From: Candidatus Omnitrophota bacterium
GTDB taxonomy: Bacteria > Omnitrophota > Gorgyraeia > Gygaellales > Profunditerraquicolaceae
Assembly (NCBI GenBank): GCA_028713875.1
Contig: JAQTNM010000039.1
Coordinates: forward strand, 1-9,897
DNA: 9,897 bases
Reading direction: 5' to 3'
Positions 1-5,942 of this stretch are shown here, one piece after another (positions within the stretch are counted from its first letter, which is position 1; every line of letters begins with the position of its first letter). A program made the position numbers and the translations under genes. The notes beneath the pieces are model-generated. The model saw nothing but the letters and a program-made list of their open reading frames with translations, was not told the DNA's origin and did no database searches.

Positions 1-127
1 TCTCCGCTTCTTTCCGGCTGCGGCTTAAAATATCAGCGATCTGACGAGCAGATTCCTCTTTTATCCTGGCGCAGATCTCCTGCGCCTCCTGTTCGTTCTC
101 CTGAAGAGAATTCTTTATTTTTGCCAT
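1..127 (-). CDS. ntpE: V/A-type ATPase subunit E, N-terminal part (cut by window edge)
   Basis: Only the first 42 codons are visible, starting MAKIKNSLQENEQEAQEICA and running off the left edge. The visible stretch is entirely polar and helix-forming, rich in Glu, Gln, Lys and Arg with small residues at heptad-like spacing. That is what the N-terminal coiled coil of the E peripheral-stalk subunit looks like; in the family it pairs with the G/H subunit to form the stator linking V1 to subunit I. The ATG overlaps the stop of subunit F by one base (TAATG), so translation is probably coupled; upstream there is only a weak purine stretch (GGTAGG). Position after F in an ATPase operon supports the call. 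The fragment alone could be any coiled-coil stalk protein, since the diagnostic C-terminal globular domain lies outside the window. Confidence 0.72.
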   Translation of the reverse strand, partial: MAKIKNSLQENEQEAQEICARIKEESARQIADILSRSRKEAE

Positions 128-429
128 TACATGCCTACCCCGATGGCCCGTTTGAGAAACTCACCCAGGTCCTTTTTTTTGCTGGCCTGCCCCCGCGAGG
201 GAACCTCTAAAACCAAAGGGAGGTTATGGTCGTACATCAATTCTTCTATTTCTTCCCTTATAAAATCAGAGGCCTTGCCGGTTACGATGATCGCGCCGAC
301 GTTCTCCGTAGCCAGGGCAACCTTCAGGGCCTCCTGCGCTTGGCCGCGGGTGGAAACTTCGCGCGTCTCTATGCCGGCGAACCGGAAGCCCAGGCTGCTG
401 GCTTTATCCGCGATGCAGAAAAAATTCAT
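127..429 (-). CDS. ntpG: V/A-type ATPase subunit F
   Basis: This 100-residue soluble protein is the F subunit of the rotary ATPase central stalk, which sits with D inside the A3B3 head and contributes to coupling and regulation. The family pattern is clear: a first beta strand (residues 2-7), the 'LGFRFAGIE' segment at 13-21 where the family has GF-R-LAG-(I/V), 'GAIIVTGKASDFI' at 45-57 as the central strand and helix, and 'LPLVLEVPSR' at 70-79 with the conserved Pro-Ser end. Length is typical. The start ATG overlaps the subunit K stop codon (ATGA) and lacks a good Shine-Dalgarno sequence of its own, so it is probably translated by coupling to K. It is named ntpG after the Enterococcus hirae operon; other systems call it atpF or ahaF. 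Confidence 0.93.
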   Translation of the reverse strand: MNFFCIADKASSLGFRFAGIETREVSTRGQAQEALKVALATENVGAIIVTGKASDFIREEIEELMYDHNLPLVLEVPSRGQASKKKDLGEFLKRAIGVGM

Positions 430-746
430 TGCACTTTACTTAAAATTATAAAAGCTATGCCGAAGCCCAGGATGGCGATACCTTCCGCCAGGCCTACGTA
501 TAAAATGGTTTTACCGGTAACCTCGGGTTTTTCGCTTATCGCCCCCACGGCTGCGGCGCCCACATAGGCGACCGCGATGCCTGCGCCTATGCCGCTTAAG
601 CCCGTAACCAGGGCCGCGGAAAGAAAAGCCCATCCGGCTACGGAAGAATCAGCCGCGATACCTTGCGCCCAGGCGAAGTTAAAAAATACGACTGTAATAA
701 AACCTGCTGCCAGGGCCCTGCTTAAAACTTTTTTCGCTCCTCTCAC
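426..746 (-). CDS. ntpK: V/A-type ATPase proteolipid subunit K (c-ring), single hairpin
   Basis: This 106-residue proteolipid forms the rotating membrane ring. Residues 1-27 look like a signal peptide (basic start, hydrophobic stretch, 'AWA' before Gln28), as in several bacterial and archaeal c subunits. Helix 1 spans about 37-70 and carries the Gly/Ala packing run 'GIGAGIAVAYVGAAAVGAI'; the polar loop is 'SEKPEVTGK' (71-79). Helix 2 spans about 80-103 and holds the ion-binding carboxylate Glu88 in 'GLAEGIAILG'. It is one hairpin with one carboxylate, not the duplicated 16 kDa type. The Gln expected in 'GIGQG' of sodium-type rings is Ala55 here, which favours protons, though this is inference. 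The start is GTG, fixed by a strong AAGGAGGTG (751-759) with 6 nt spacing; no better ATG exists nearby. It follows subunit I by 34 nt and overlaps subunit F by 4 nt. Confidence 0.95.
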   Translation of the reverse strand: MRGAKKVLSRALAAGFITVVFFNFAWAQGIAADSSVAGWAFLSAALVTGLSGIGAGIAVAYVGAAAVGAISEKPEVTGKTILYVGLAEGIAILGFGIAFIILSKVQ

Positions 747-750
747 CAGA

Positions 751-759
751 CACCTCCTT
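751..759 (-). promoter_or_regulatory. Strong ribosome binding site for subunit K (sets a GTG start)
   Basis: On the minus strand the sequence reads AAGGAGGTG, with AGGAGG 6 nt upstream of the GTG at 746. It is the strongest Shine-Dalgarno seen in the ATPase operon, where the other internal genes rely on overlaps or very short gaps. This fits the need for many more copies of the c-ring subunit than of its neighbours (inference). Confidence 0.8.
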
Positions 760-780
760 GTTTTTTCTTCTTTTGCACGG

Positions 781-2688
781 CTATTCCTTGACTTGCGTTG
801 TCAGCGGCTTGAAAGTCTGTTTTCCCGCCATGAAGAACTTGGAAAAAAATTCATAGTAGTTCAACCTTATCGACTGTATGCTTGCCACCAGGCCTTCCAG
901 AAGAATTATCATAATATTGCCGAGAATGATGACGATAAAACCCGCGCCTTTAAGAGCGCGCGAAAGCTCAAAAATAGCCAGGAAGAGGCTGGCGTGGGTA
1001 ACCGCGTAGGCGGCGATACGCATAAAGGAGACCGTATTGGAGAGATACCCTATGAATATCTCAAATATCTCAATGGTAGATTCCATAAACGACATAAGAA
1101 TATTCTCTTTATTCTTCCTAGATATAAGCCCTATCACCGGTTTTAAGAACAGCATGAAAAGACCGGCGCCGATAAGGCCGATGAATAAGGGTGAGGCGGG
1201 CGTCTTGGATGCCAGGTACTTGCTGACCACGGCTATGACTAACCAGTAAATGACCCCTACTATTAAACCCGCTTTGTCAAATACCGCCTTGATGTAATCT
1301 TTATCTCTTAAGGCGTTGATTATATTGATGATTATCCCCAAGGATATTATCCCTATGCCGAAGTAAATGCTCAACTTGAAGAACTCCATGACATTGCTCA
1401 TCGGTCTCATCCAGAGCGAAGGAAATTCAAACCCGAATACGCTGCCGTAGAGCACCCCGAAAATAGCGGCAGATATACCGCAGTAAAATATCAGGATCGA
1501 GCTCTGCCTTACCCCTTCTTTTTTGCTCCTCCTGAGGAAAAGCCCGGCCAAAGCCAGGACTAAACCCTGGCCCAGGTCTCCGAACATCGCCCCGAACATC
1601 AGCAGGAAACTCATAGCCACAAAAATGGTGGGGTCAACCGTGCCATAACGGGGCAGGCCATAGGAGTCAACCAGCAACTCAAAGGGTTTAAAAAATGGGC
1701 TGTGCTGAAGCCGCACCGGTATGTCCTCTTTGGGTATACCGATTTCTTCGGCGTTCTTGCCTTCTATGTAAAAAGAGCGGTCGATCTTTTTTATCTCCCT
1801 TATAACCTTTTCTTTGTCTTCCCTGGGGACCCAGCCGGATAAGATTACGGTCTTCTCGGTGGCGCAGGAATATCTTTTTGCCTCAAGCAGGGTCTTCTTG
1901 AGAATGATGAACGACTGGATACTCGAAAGGCGGCTTTTTGAGCTCTGCGCAAGATCCTTCATCTGGCTCTGCGTATCTTCTAACTTCTTGCGGCAATCTT
2001 CTATCTGCGCCCTGATTTTCTTCTCAACGTCCGCCGGCAGCTCCTGCATCTCCTGGGGGTATTCTATTTTCTCCCAGGACAGGTCCTTTAATATTTTATC
2101 GATGAGCGCGCGGTCGCGCCTTAAGCCTATAACCAGGACCACCTCCTTAGCCTGCTCCTGCCTACCGAGGGGATAGATAAGGTAAGGTATGCCCTTAAGG
2201 CTTCTCTCAAGAGGCTGGATATTTTTCTCCTCGATTTTGCCTAAGGCGACCTCCAGAAAAGTGTAAAAAGAATCCCTTTTAATAGGAAGGGGGAAATATT
2301 CTTTTATTTGCGATAATATGGATTCCTTGGTCTTTAATTCCTCCAGGAGCTCGTCTCTCTGATCCACGAGAGGGGCAAGCTTATTCTCAACGTCGGACAA
2401 AGTCCCTTTTATTTCTGCGTAAGAAAAGGAGGTTATGTCTTTCGACGCATCATGGTAAAGAGCCAGGTTAAGTTTTCTTAATATCTCCCTCAGGGTGATC
2501 TCTATGGCCTCCCACTCGCCATGCTCCTTCTCTATCTCTAAAGGCGACAGGTCTTTTAATTCCTTATTGATATTGCGGATATCCACGGGATGGAAAAGCC
2601 CGAGTTTTAAAAGGCGGGAAATCACCTCTTCGGATTTTTCCTTGAAAACAACCATGCTCAGAAGTTCCATTGAGGAAGCGGTCAGCAT
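781..2688 (-). CDS. ntpI: V/A-type ATPase subunit I (a-subunit, 116 kDa family)
   Basis: This 635-residue stator membrane subunit provides the ion half-channels facing the c-ring. Residues 1 to about 340 are the hydrophilic cytosolic arm with long coiled-coil stretches (about 97-122 and 220-260). From about 350 there are roughly seven to eight membrane segments. Family landmarks are visible: 'GTVDPTIF' near 349-356, 'MFGDLGQGL' near 368-376, 'YGSVFGF' near 414-420, and 'SFMRIAAYAVTHA' at 554-566, whose Arg557 matches the essential arginine facing the ring glutamate. The last helix has 'LEGLVASIQSIRLNYYEFF' with Glu598, Gln605 and a second conserved Arg608. Length is normal for bacterial and archaeal forms. 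The start is uncertain: the ATG at 2688 lies 5 nt after subunit C and has no Shine-Dalgarno, and Met7 or Met12 are possible alternatives. The family alignment begins near 'MELLSMVVFKEK'. Confidence 0.95.
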   Translation of the reverse strand: MLTASSMELLSMVVFKEKSEEVISRLLKLGLFHPVDIRNINKELKDLSPLEIEKEHGEWEAIEITLREILRKLNLALYHDASKDITSFSYAEIKGTLSDVENKLAPLVDQRDELLEELKTKESILSQIKEYFPLPIKRDSFYTFLEVALGKIEEKNIQPLERSLKGIPYLIYPLGRQEQAKEVVLVIGLRRDRALIDKILKDLSWEKIEYPQEMQELPADVEKKIRAQIEDCRKKLEDTQSQMKDLAQSSKSRLSSIQSFIILKKTLLEAKRYSCATEKTVILSGWVPREDKEKVIREIKKIDRSFYIEGKNAEEIGIPKEDIPVRLQHSPFFKPFELLVDSYGLPRYGTVDPTIFVAMSFLLMFGAMFGDLGQGLVLALAGLFLRRSKKEGVRQSSILIFYCGISAAIFGVLYGSVFGFEFPSLWMRPMSNVMEFFKLSIYFGIGIISLGIIINIINALRDKDYIKAVFDKAGLIVGVIYWLVIAVVSKYLASKTPASPLFIGLIGAGLFMLFLKPVIGLISRKNKENILMSFMESTIEIFEIFIGYLSNTVSFMRIAAYAVTHASLFLAIFELSRALKGAGFIVIILGNIMIILLEGLVASIQSIRLNYYEFFSKFFMAGKQTFKPLTTQVKE

Positions 2689-2693
2689 AATCG

Positions 2694-3743
2694 TTATTGG
2701 GCGCCGATGTTTAAAAGCTGCAGGGCCTCAGTATTTTTTAAGCCGTAAGCCTTGGCATAAAACAAAGAAACCAGGTTCCTGGTCTCGCGGTGCTTTAAAA
2801 TAAGGTATCCCAGGACCGTGCCTATCGTGAACGGGAAGCCGGCGAGGGTCTTTTTTACCTGGCGCGATAAGACCTCGTAAAGAAAATTCTCAAGCAGATA
2901 GATGTTCTCATCCGCCAGGTCTTTCAATTTAAGGTAAGGACCCAGAGCCAGGCCCTCGATCACCTTGGAAAGTCCGTTAGATACGTACATGCCCCTCAAG
3001 CCTTCCTTGTTTATTTTTTCCCCCCCGGGGATGACCCATTCCAGGATCTCCCCCATTCCCAGAGAGTAATATTTACGCAAGCGGATAAGCCAGCTTATAT
3101 TCTCCATATCCACCTCAATGCCCAGTATCTTACGGGCTATATTCTTATCCACCGAAGAAAATCTTTCTATGCAGCCAAAGAGCCTCTGGTAATAATCTAT
3201 GTCCAGGGCTACTTCCAAATAAAAAAGCAAAGCGCTGTTCTTGAATTTTTCCCTGGTTTTTAGCAGCGGTTTTCTGTAGGGGGTATCTTCCAGGAGAAGG
3301 ATGACTTCCTCTATGTTCTGGCATAGGATGATTTTCTTAAAATCTATATCGAAACTTACCTTGCGCCCCAAAAGATAGTCCTCCGGGTTTACGTTAAGCT
3401 TCTTATGCCATATCCTCAAAATAACCTTTAACTCTTCCAGCTCGTACCTCTGTTTCAAAATAGCTACGAAATCCTTTTCGGTTTTTGTATTCAGGATCAA
3501 ATATATCCTATCGTAGATACCCAGGTCATATCTGGCCAGCTCTTTTTCCAGGATATTCAGGTCAAGCGTCTCCCCGCTTACTTTTTCCATGACTTCTTTA
3601 TAGGCGGTTTTCTTTAGCTCCTCCCTGATCTCATATATATCCTCGGCCTCAAGGAGCCCGGAGAAAAATGACGGGCTGATAAGGTAAGAAAGCATGGCCC
3701 TTATCTTGGCGTTGGCAAAAGCATACTTGGTAAGCTGGCGCAT
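2694..3743 (-). CDS. ntpC: V/A-type ATPase subunit C (d-like central rotor adaptor)
   Basis: This 349-residue, all-helical, soluble protein matches the C subunit (yeast d family), the funnel-shaped adaptor joining the central stalk to the c-ring. The N-terminus 'YAFANAKIRAMLSYLISPSF' is the usual 'Y-xx-(N/A)-x-R-x-(L/M)' opening. The body shows the expected repeating helical units, including 'YDLGIYDRIY', 'LEELKVILRIWH' and a late 'RQVKKTLAGFPFTIGTVLGYLILKHRETRNLVSLFY' region; that last stretch, near residues 291-326, is the most conserved part of the family (key residues include the GxxLGYL core and the following KxxExxNL-like helix). Length is typical. It starts 3 nt after the H-like gene, with a weak GGGGG upstream, and ends 5 nt before subunit I. 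Its position between the stalk H gene and subunit I is unusual for these operons. Confidence 0.92.
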   Translation of the reverse strand: MRQLTKYAFANAKIRAMLSYLISPSFFSGLLEAEDIYEIREELKKTAYKEVMEKVSGETLDLNILEKELARYDLGIYDRIYLILNTKTEKDFVAILKQRYELEELKVILRIWHKKLNVNPEDYLLGRKVSFDIDFKKIILCQNIEEVILLLEDTPYRKPLLKTREKFKNSALLFYLEVALDIDYYQRLFGCIERFSSVDKNIARKILGIEVDMENISWLIRLRKYYSLGMGEILEWVIPGGEKINKEGLRGMYVSNGLSKVIEGLALGPYLKLKDLADENIYLLENFLYEVLSRQVKKTLAGFPFTIGTVLGYLILKHRETRNLVSLFYAKAYGLKNTEALQLLNIGAQ

Positions 3744-3746
3744 ATT

Positions 3747-4064
3747 TTAGCCCCCGATATTGATTAGGCGCAAAAATACATTGCGGGCAATCCCGGGGAT
3801 ATCCTTTTCTCTGGATTTTCTTAAAGCAGCGCTCTCTTGCCGGGCCGCCTTAAGTGCGTTTTCCTTTTCGGAAAAAAATTGTTTTTGGGATTCCTCGGCC
3901 TTCTGGATGGAGAGTTCTTTAACGCGGGTCAGGGTCTCTTCGATAATAAGCGCGGCTTCTTTTCTGGCTTCATTAATGATGCCCTCGGCTTGGGCTTTGG
4001 CTTTTTCAATTCTGGCCCTGGCTTCTTCCTCTTCTCTCAGGACCATCTCCACTATTTCTTTCAT
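3747..4064 (-). CDS. V/A-type ATPase H/G-like peripheral-stalk coiled-coil subunit
   Basis: This is the first gene of the ATPase operon. It encodes a 105-residue, highly charged, almost purely helical protein opening 'MKEIVEMVLREEEEARARIE'. Ala/Glu/Lys/Arg-rich heptads run to about residue 85, followed by a short hydrophobic tail 'IPGIARNVFLRLINIGG'. Size, composition and leading position match the H (AhaH) or G (NtpF) stalk subunit, which dimerises with E in the stator. Sequence identity in this family is intrinsically low, so the assignment rests mainly on context. The ATG at 4064 has only a weak GAG-containing site about 11 nt upstream. The transcript leader is predicted to be about 45 nt from the promoter described at 4116-4144. 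Confidence 0.82.
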   Translation of the reverse strand: MKEIVEMVLREEEEARARIEKAKAQAEGIINEARKEAALIIEETLTRVKELSIQKAEESQKQFFSEKENALKAARQESAALRKSREKDIPGIARNVFLRLINIGG

Positions 4065-4090
4065 AGGGTGAGCTCTTTATGGAGTAAATT

Positions 4091-4109
4091 GGTTTTGGTA
4101 ATTAAAACC
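4091..4109 (-). promoter_or_regulatory. Short inverted repeat at the predicted 5' end of the ATPase mRNA
   Basis: GGTTTT (4109-4104) and AAAACC (4096-4091) on the minus strand can pair around a 7-nt AATTACC loop. The repeat begins about where transcription should start, 7 nt after the -10 box, so it could be a 5'-terminal mRNA-stabilising hairpin or an operator overlapping +1. The six-base stem is AT-rich and may be coincidence. Confidence 0.3.
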
Positions 4110-4115
4110 GTTTTT

Positions 4116-4144
4116 ATTATACCTAAAATAGTACCCGGGGTAAA
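4116..4144 (-). promoter_or_regulatory. Sigma-70-type promoter of the V-ATPase operon
   Basis: On the minus strand, TTTACC (4144-4139) is followed by a 17-nt spacer and a perfect TATAAT (4121-4116). The -35 matches four of six consensus positions. The site lies just after the intrinsic terminator of the preceding unit and about 52 nt upstream of the first ATPase gene, exactly where the operon needs a promoter. Predicted start of transcription is near 4109. Confidence 0.68.
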
Positions 4145-4166
4145 GGATAATAAATATAAGCTTGTG

Positions 4167-4216
4167 AATAAAAAGGGCTAAGCTAACAATATTAATTATA
4201 TTGGTTACCTTAGCCC
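4167..4216 (-). terminator. Intrinsic terminator after the small membrane protein gene
   Basis: On the minus strand GGGCTAAG (4216-4209) pairs with CTTAGCCC (4182-4175). Inside it, TAAC pairs with GTTA and AATAT with ATATT, giving about 17 paired bases with one G-G mismatch and one bulged C around a 5-nt loop. TTTTTATT follows immediately (4174-4167). On the plus strand the hairpin is not followed by a T run, so it should stop only leftward transcription. It separates the acyltransferase/small-protein unit from the ATPase operon. Confidence 0.88.
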
Positions 4217-4249
4217 CTCGGTAATTCTCAAAAACTCTGTTTCTTAAAA

Positions 4250-4462
4250 TCAGTCTTTTGCAATAGCCAAGGTAATTAAACCTGCCAGGATAAGGAATAA
4301 CCCGATGCAGCCTTTAATTACGCTAAGCAGCTGCGGCAACCATTTTATAACGGCTAAGACGCCCAGTACCAGAAACACAAGACCAAGGATAACCTTAAAA
4401 ATAGTGGAGACCGCATTTTTTGCATCCGCTTTTTTCTCTTCCTGTTTTATCTCCTCTGCCAT
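4250..4462 (-). CDS. Small two-helix membrane protein, unknown function
   Basis: This 70-residue protein has a charged, Lys/Glu-rich N-terminus (residues 1-16). Two hydrophobic segments follow at about 24-42 and 48-67, separated by a short 'KWLPQ' turn, and the protein ends in 'AKD'. Both ends are predicted to lie on the same, probably cytoplasmic, side. I do not recognise a named family. The ATG at 4462 is chosen because AGGAGG at 4471-4476 stands 8 nt upstream; the longer frame from a GTG at 4471 would start inside that site. It begins 27 nt after the acyltransferase stop and is followed by a strong terminator, so it is probably the last gene of that transcript. A role in the envelope alongside the acyltransferase is a guess from context only. 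Confidence 0.8.
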   Translation of the reverse strand: MAEEIKQEEKKADAKNAVSTIFKVILGLVFLVLGVLAVIKWLPQLLSVIKGCIGLFLILAGLITLAIAKD

Positions 4463-4468
4463 TTGCAA

Positions 4469-4476
4469 CACCTCCT
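4469..4476 (-). promoter_or_regulatory. Ribosome binding site that fixes the small membrane protein start
   Basis: The minus strand reads AGGAGGTG here, leaving 8 nt between AGGAGG and the ATG at 4462. It rules out the upstream GTG (4471) and TTG (4468) as starts because they lie in or next to the site. Confidence 0.82.
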
Positions 4477-4489
4477 TTTTAAAAGAACC

Positions 4490-5404
4490 TTAAGTTTTCG
4501 GCCTGCTCTTCCACCGCTTATGTATCCATCCCCATTCAGCAGGATACCTGCGTATATATGACTCAATTATACCGGTTAATGTTTGTATATTCCCCGCAAC
4601 TGTCTCCTGGGGACCGGGGCCTGTCTTTAATTCCATGGCCTTTTCAAAAATAATTTTATGACTGTCGTCTTTCTGCCTGATGATAAAACACGGTATTATG
4701 CTGGCACCCGTGCGCTGAGCCAGAACCACCGGCCCCGTAGCGGTAGCGGCTTTTTTGCCGAAAAAATCCACATATACGCCCGCGGTGCCGAAATTCTGGT
4801 CCAGGGGTATGAAAACTACTTCGTTATTACGCAAACTGCGAATGGTAGTTTCAACACAGACGTTTCGCGGCTGGCTGTATATCGTCTTTATCCCCAGGCG
4901 CTGGCGTTTGTTCAGGAAGATCTTCTCTACCCTGGCATCCCGCATATAGCGCATTATCCCGCCTATTTTATAGCCTTCCAGGCTGAGCTTTGCCATAAGC
5001 AAAGGAAAATTTCCGAAATGCGCGCTTACCAGTATCACGCCCTTGCCCCGGGAAAGACCTGCATCCAGATTAGCCTTGCCTTCTATAGCTACTCTTTGCC
5101 TTAAAAGGTGAGGCCTGTCCATAAGAAATATAAGCTCAACGCCGGATTTGGCAATAAGAATAAAACAATCCCTGGCAATCTGCTCGAGCTCCTGAGCCGT
5201 TTTCTCCTGCCCAAAGGCGATCCTTAAGCTATCCAGGGCGATCTTTCTCTGCTTAGCCGCAAACCGGTAACCCAAAGAACCTATTCCCCGGGCAAATCCA
5301 TAAAGCCAGCCTGCCGGCATGACCTTGATTATCAAAGAACAGGCATTTAAGCCAAACCAGCCGAAGAACCGTGAAAAACCAGTGCGTATTTTTTTAAAAT
5401 CCAT
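4490..5404 (-). CDS. LpxL/HtrB-like lysophospholipid (lipid A) acyltransferase family protein
   Basis: This 304-residue protein has a hydrophobic N-terminal anchor region (about 12-47) and matches the LpxL/HtrB/LPLAT family, which transfers acyl chains to lipid A precursors or related lipids at the inner membrane. Visible motifs are 'KGVILVSAHFGNFPLLMAKL' (121-140) with the catalytic-type His129, 'FIPLDQNFG' (198-206), 'VDFFGKKAATATGP' (212-225), 'RTGASIIPCF' (231-240) and the C-terminal 'RYPAEWGWIHKRWKSRP' (286-302). The oddity is the HX4(D/E) motif: the acidic position is Pro134. Length is normal. The ATG at 5404 is preceded directly by an in-frame TAA, so it cannot extend upstream, and it has no Shine-Dalgarno; the predicted promoter leaves a leader of only about 8 nt. 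Substrate is unknown; lipid A, another glycolipid or an ornithine lipid are all possible. Confidence 0.88.
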   Translation of the reverse strand: MDFKKIRTGFSRFFGWFGLNACSLIIKVMPAGWLYGFARGIGSLGYRFAAKQRKIALDSLRIAFGQEKTAQELEQIARDCFILIAKSGVELIFLMDRPHLLRQRVAIEGKANLDAGLSRGKGVILVSAHFGNFPLLMAKLSLEGYKIGGIMRYMRDARVEKIFLNKRQRLGIKTIYSQPRNVCVETTIRSLRNNEVVFIPLDQNFGTAGVYVDFFGKKAATATGPVVLAQRTGASIIPCFIIRQKDDSHKIIFEKAMELKTGPGPQETVAGNIQTLTGIIESYIRRYPAEWGWIHKRWKSRPKT

Positions 5405-5418
5405 TTATGAATAAGTAA

Positions 5419-5446
5419 ATTATAGCAGTTGGGTTGTAAAATGCAA
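5419..5446 (-). promoter_or_regulatory. Extended -10 promoter for the acyltransferase gene
   Basis: On the minus strand TTGCAT (5446-5441) is followed by a 16-nt spacer and TATAAT (5424-5419), and the -10 is preceded by TG plus one base (TGCTATAAT). The extended -10 compensates for a weak -35. Predicted start of transcription is near 5411-5412, only about 8 nt before the ATG at 5404. It lies in the 49-nt gap after the COG1839 gene, where no terminator hairpin is visible, so read-through from upstream is also possible. Confidence 0.58.
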
Positions 5447-5453
5447 GCCAAAA

Positions 5454-5939
5454 TTAGAGCTTATAGCCGAGCTTGCGCAGAAAATCGTGCCTCCAGGCTA
5501 TATCCTGCTGCGACTCTATACCTTTAGGGCTTACGCCGTCAATGACCCCTAATATACCCCTGCCCGTATCGCTTTGCGCAACGATCACCTCAACGGGATT
5601 AGCAGAAGCGCAGTATATATTGCAGACTTCGGGTATTGCTTTGATCGCGTTCAAGACATTAATGGGAAAGGCATTTCTAAGAAATACGACGAAACTGTGG
5701 CCTGCGCCTATCTGAATGGCATTCTCCTGCGCCATGGCCTTTAATTCTCCGTCGTTGCCCTCGCAACGTATCTTACAGGCGCCTGAAGATTCCGCAAAGG
5801 CCAGGCCGAATTTTATGCCCGGCACATTATTGACCAGGGCTTCATGCAGATCCTCCACGGTCTTGATAAAATGCGCCTGGCCCAATATAAGGTTTACGTC
5901 ATCGGGCTTCTTTATTTTGACTGATTTAAACTCCAGCAT
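5454..5939 (-). CDS. COG1839 / PF04008 'adenosine-specific kinase' family protein
   Basis: This 161-residue soluble protein closely follows the COG1839 pattern, known structurally from archaeal members and annotated as adenosine-specific kinase. Landmarks are 'LGQAHFIKTVEDLHEALV' (19-36), 'PGIKFGLAFAESSGACKIRCEGND' beginning near residue 40, 'IGAGHSFVVFL' (77-87), 'FPINVLNAIKAIPEV' (91-105), 'CASANPVEVIVAQ' (110-122), 'GRGILGVIDGVSPKGIE' (126-142) and the terminal 'LRKLGYKL'. It is full length. The biochemical role is poorly established: 'kinase' comes from nucleotide-binding and structural work in the family, and no classical P-loop or ribokinase motif is seen. The start is well set: AAGGAGA (5946-5952) lies 7 nt upstream of the ATG, inside the last codons (Arg-Arg) of the deacetylase gene, whose stop is 3 nt away. 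The two are therefore co-expressed. Confidence 0.88.
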   Translation of the reverse strand: MLEFKSVKIKKPDDVNLILGQAHFIKTVEDLHEALVNNVPGIKFGLAFAESSGACKIRCEGNDGELKAMAQENAIQIGAGHSFVVFLRNAFPINVLNAIKAIPEVCNIYCASANPVEVIVAQSDTGRGILGVIDGVSPKGIESQQDIAWRHDFLRKLGYKL

Positions 5940-5942
5940 CTC

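Noticed and set aside
445..450. TATAAT on the minus strand just before subunit F
   Set aside because: It lies within the coding sequence of the last K helix, has no suitable -35, and F is coupled to K by an ATGA overlap, so an internal promoter is not needed.
577..1146. 189-codon open frame on the plus strand opposite subunits K and I
   Set aside because: It runs across the end of subunit I, the gap and most of K on the opposite strand. Its translation is a low-hydrophobicity, Lys/Arg/His-rich mixture with no family pattern, while the minus-strand genes have strong motifs.
4463..4471. GTG or TTG start giving a 73- or 72-residue small membrane protein
   Set aside because: These codons lie in or beside the AGGAGGTG sequence; the ATG at 4462 has ideal 8-nt spacing.
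4658..5104. 148-codon open frame on the plus strand opposite the acyltransferase
   Set aside because: The minus strand in this stretch encodes conserved LpxL-family motifs. The plus-strand translation has no recognisable pattern and no ribosome binding site that I can see.
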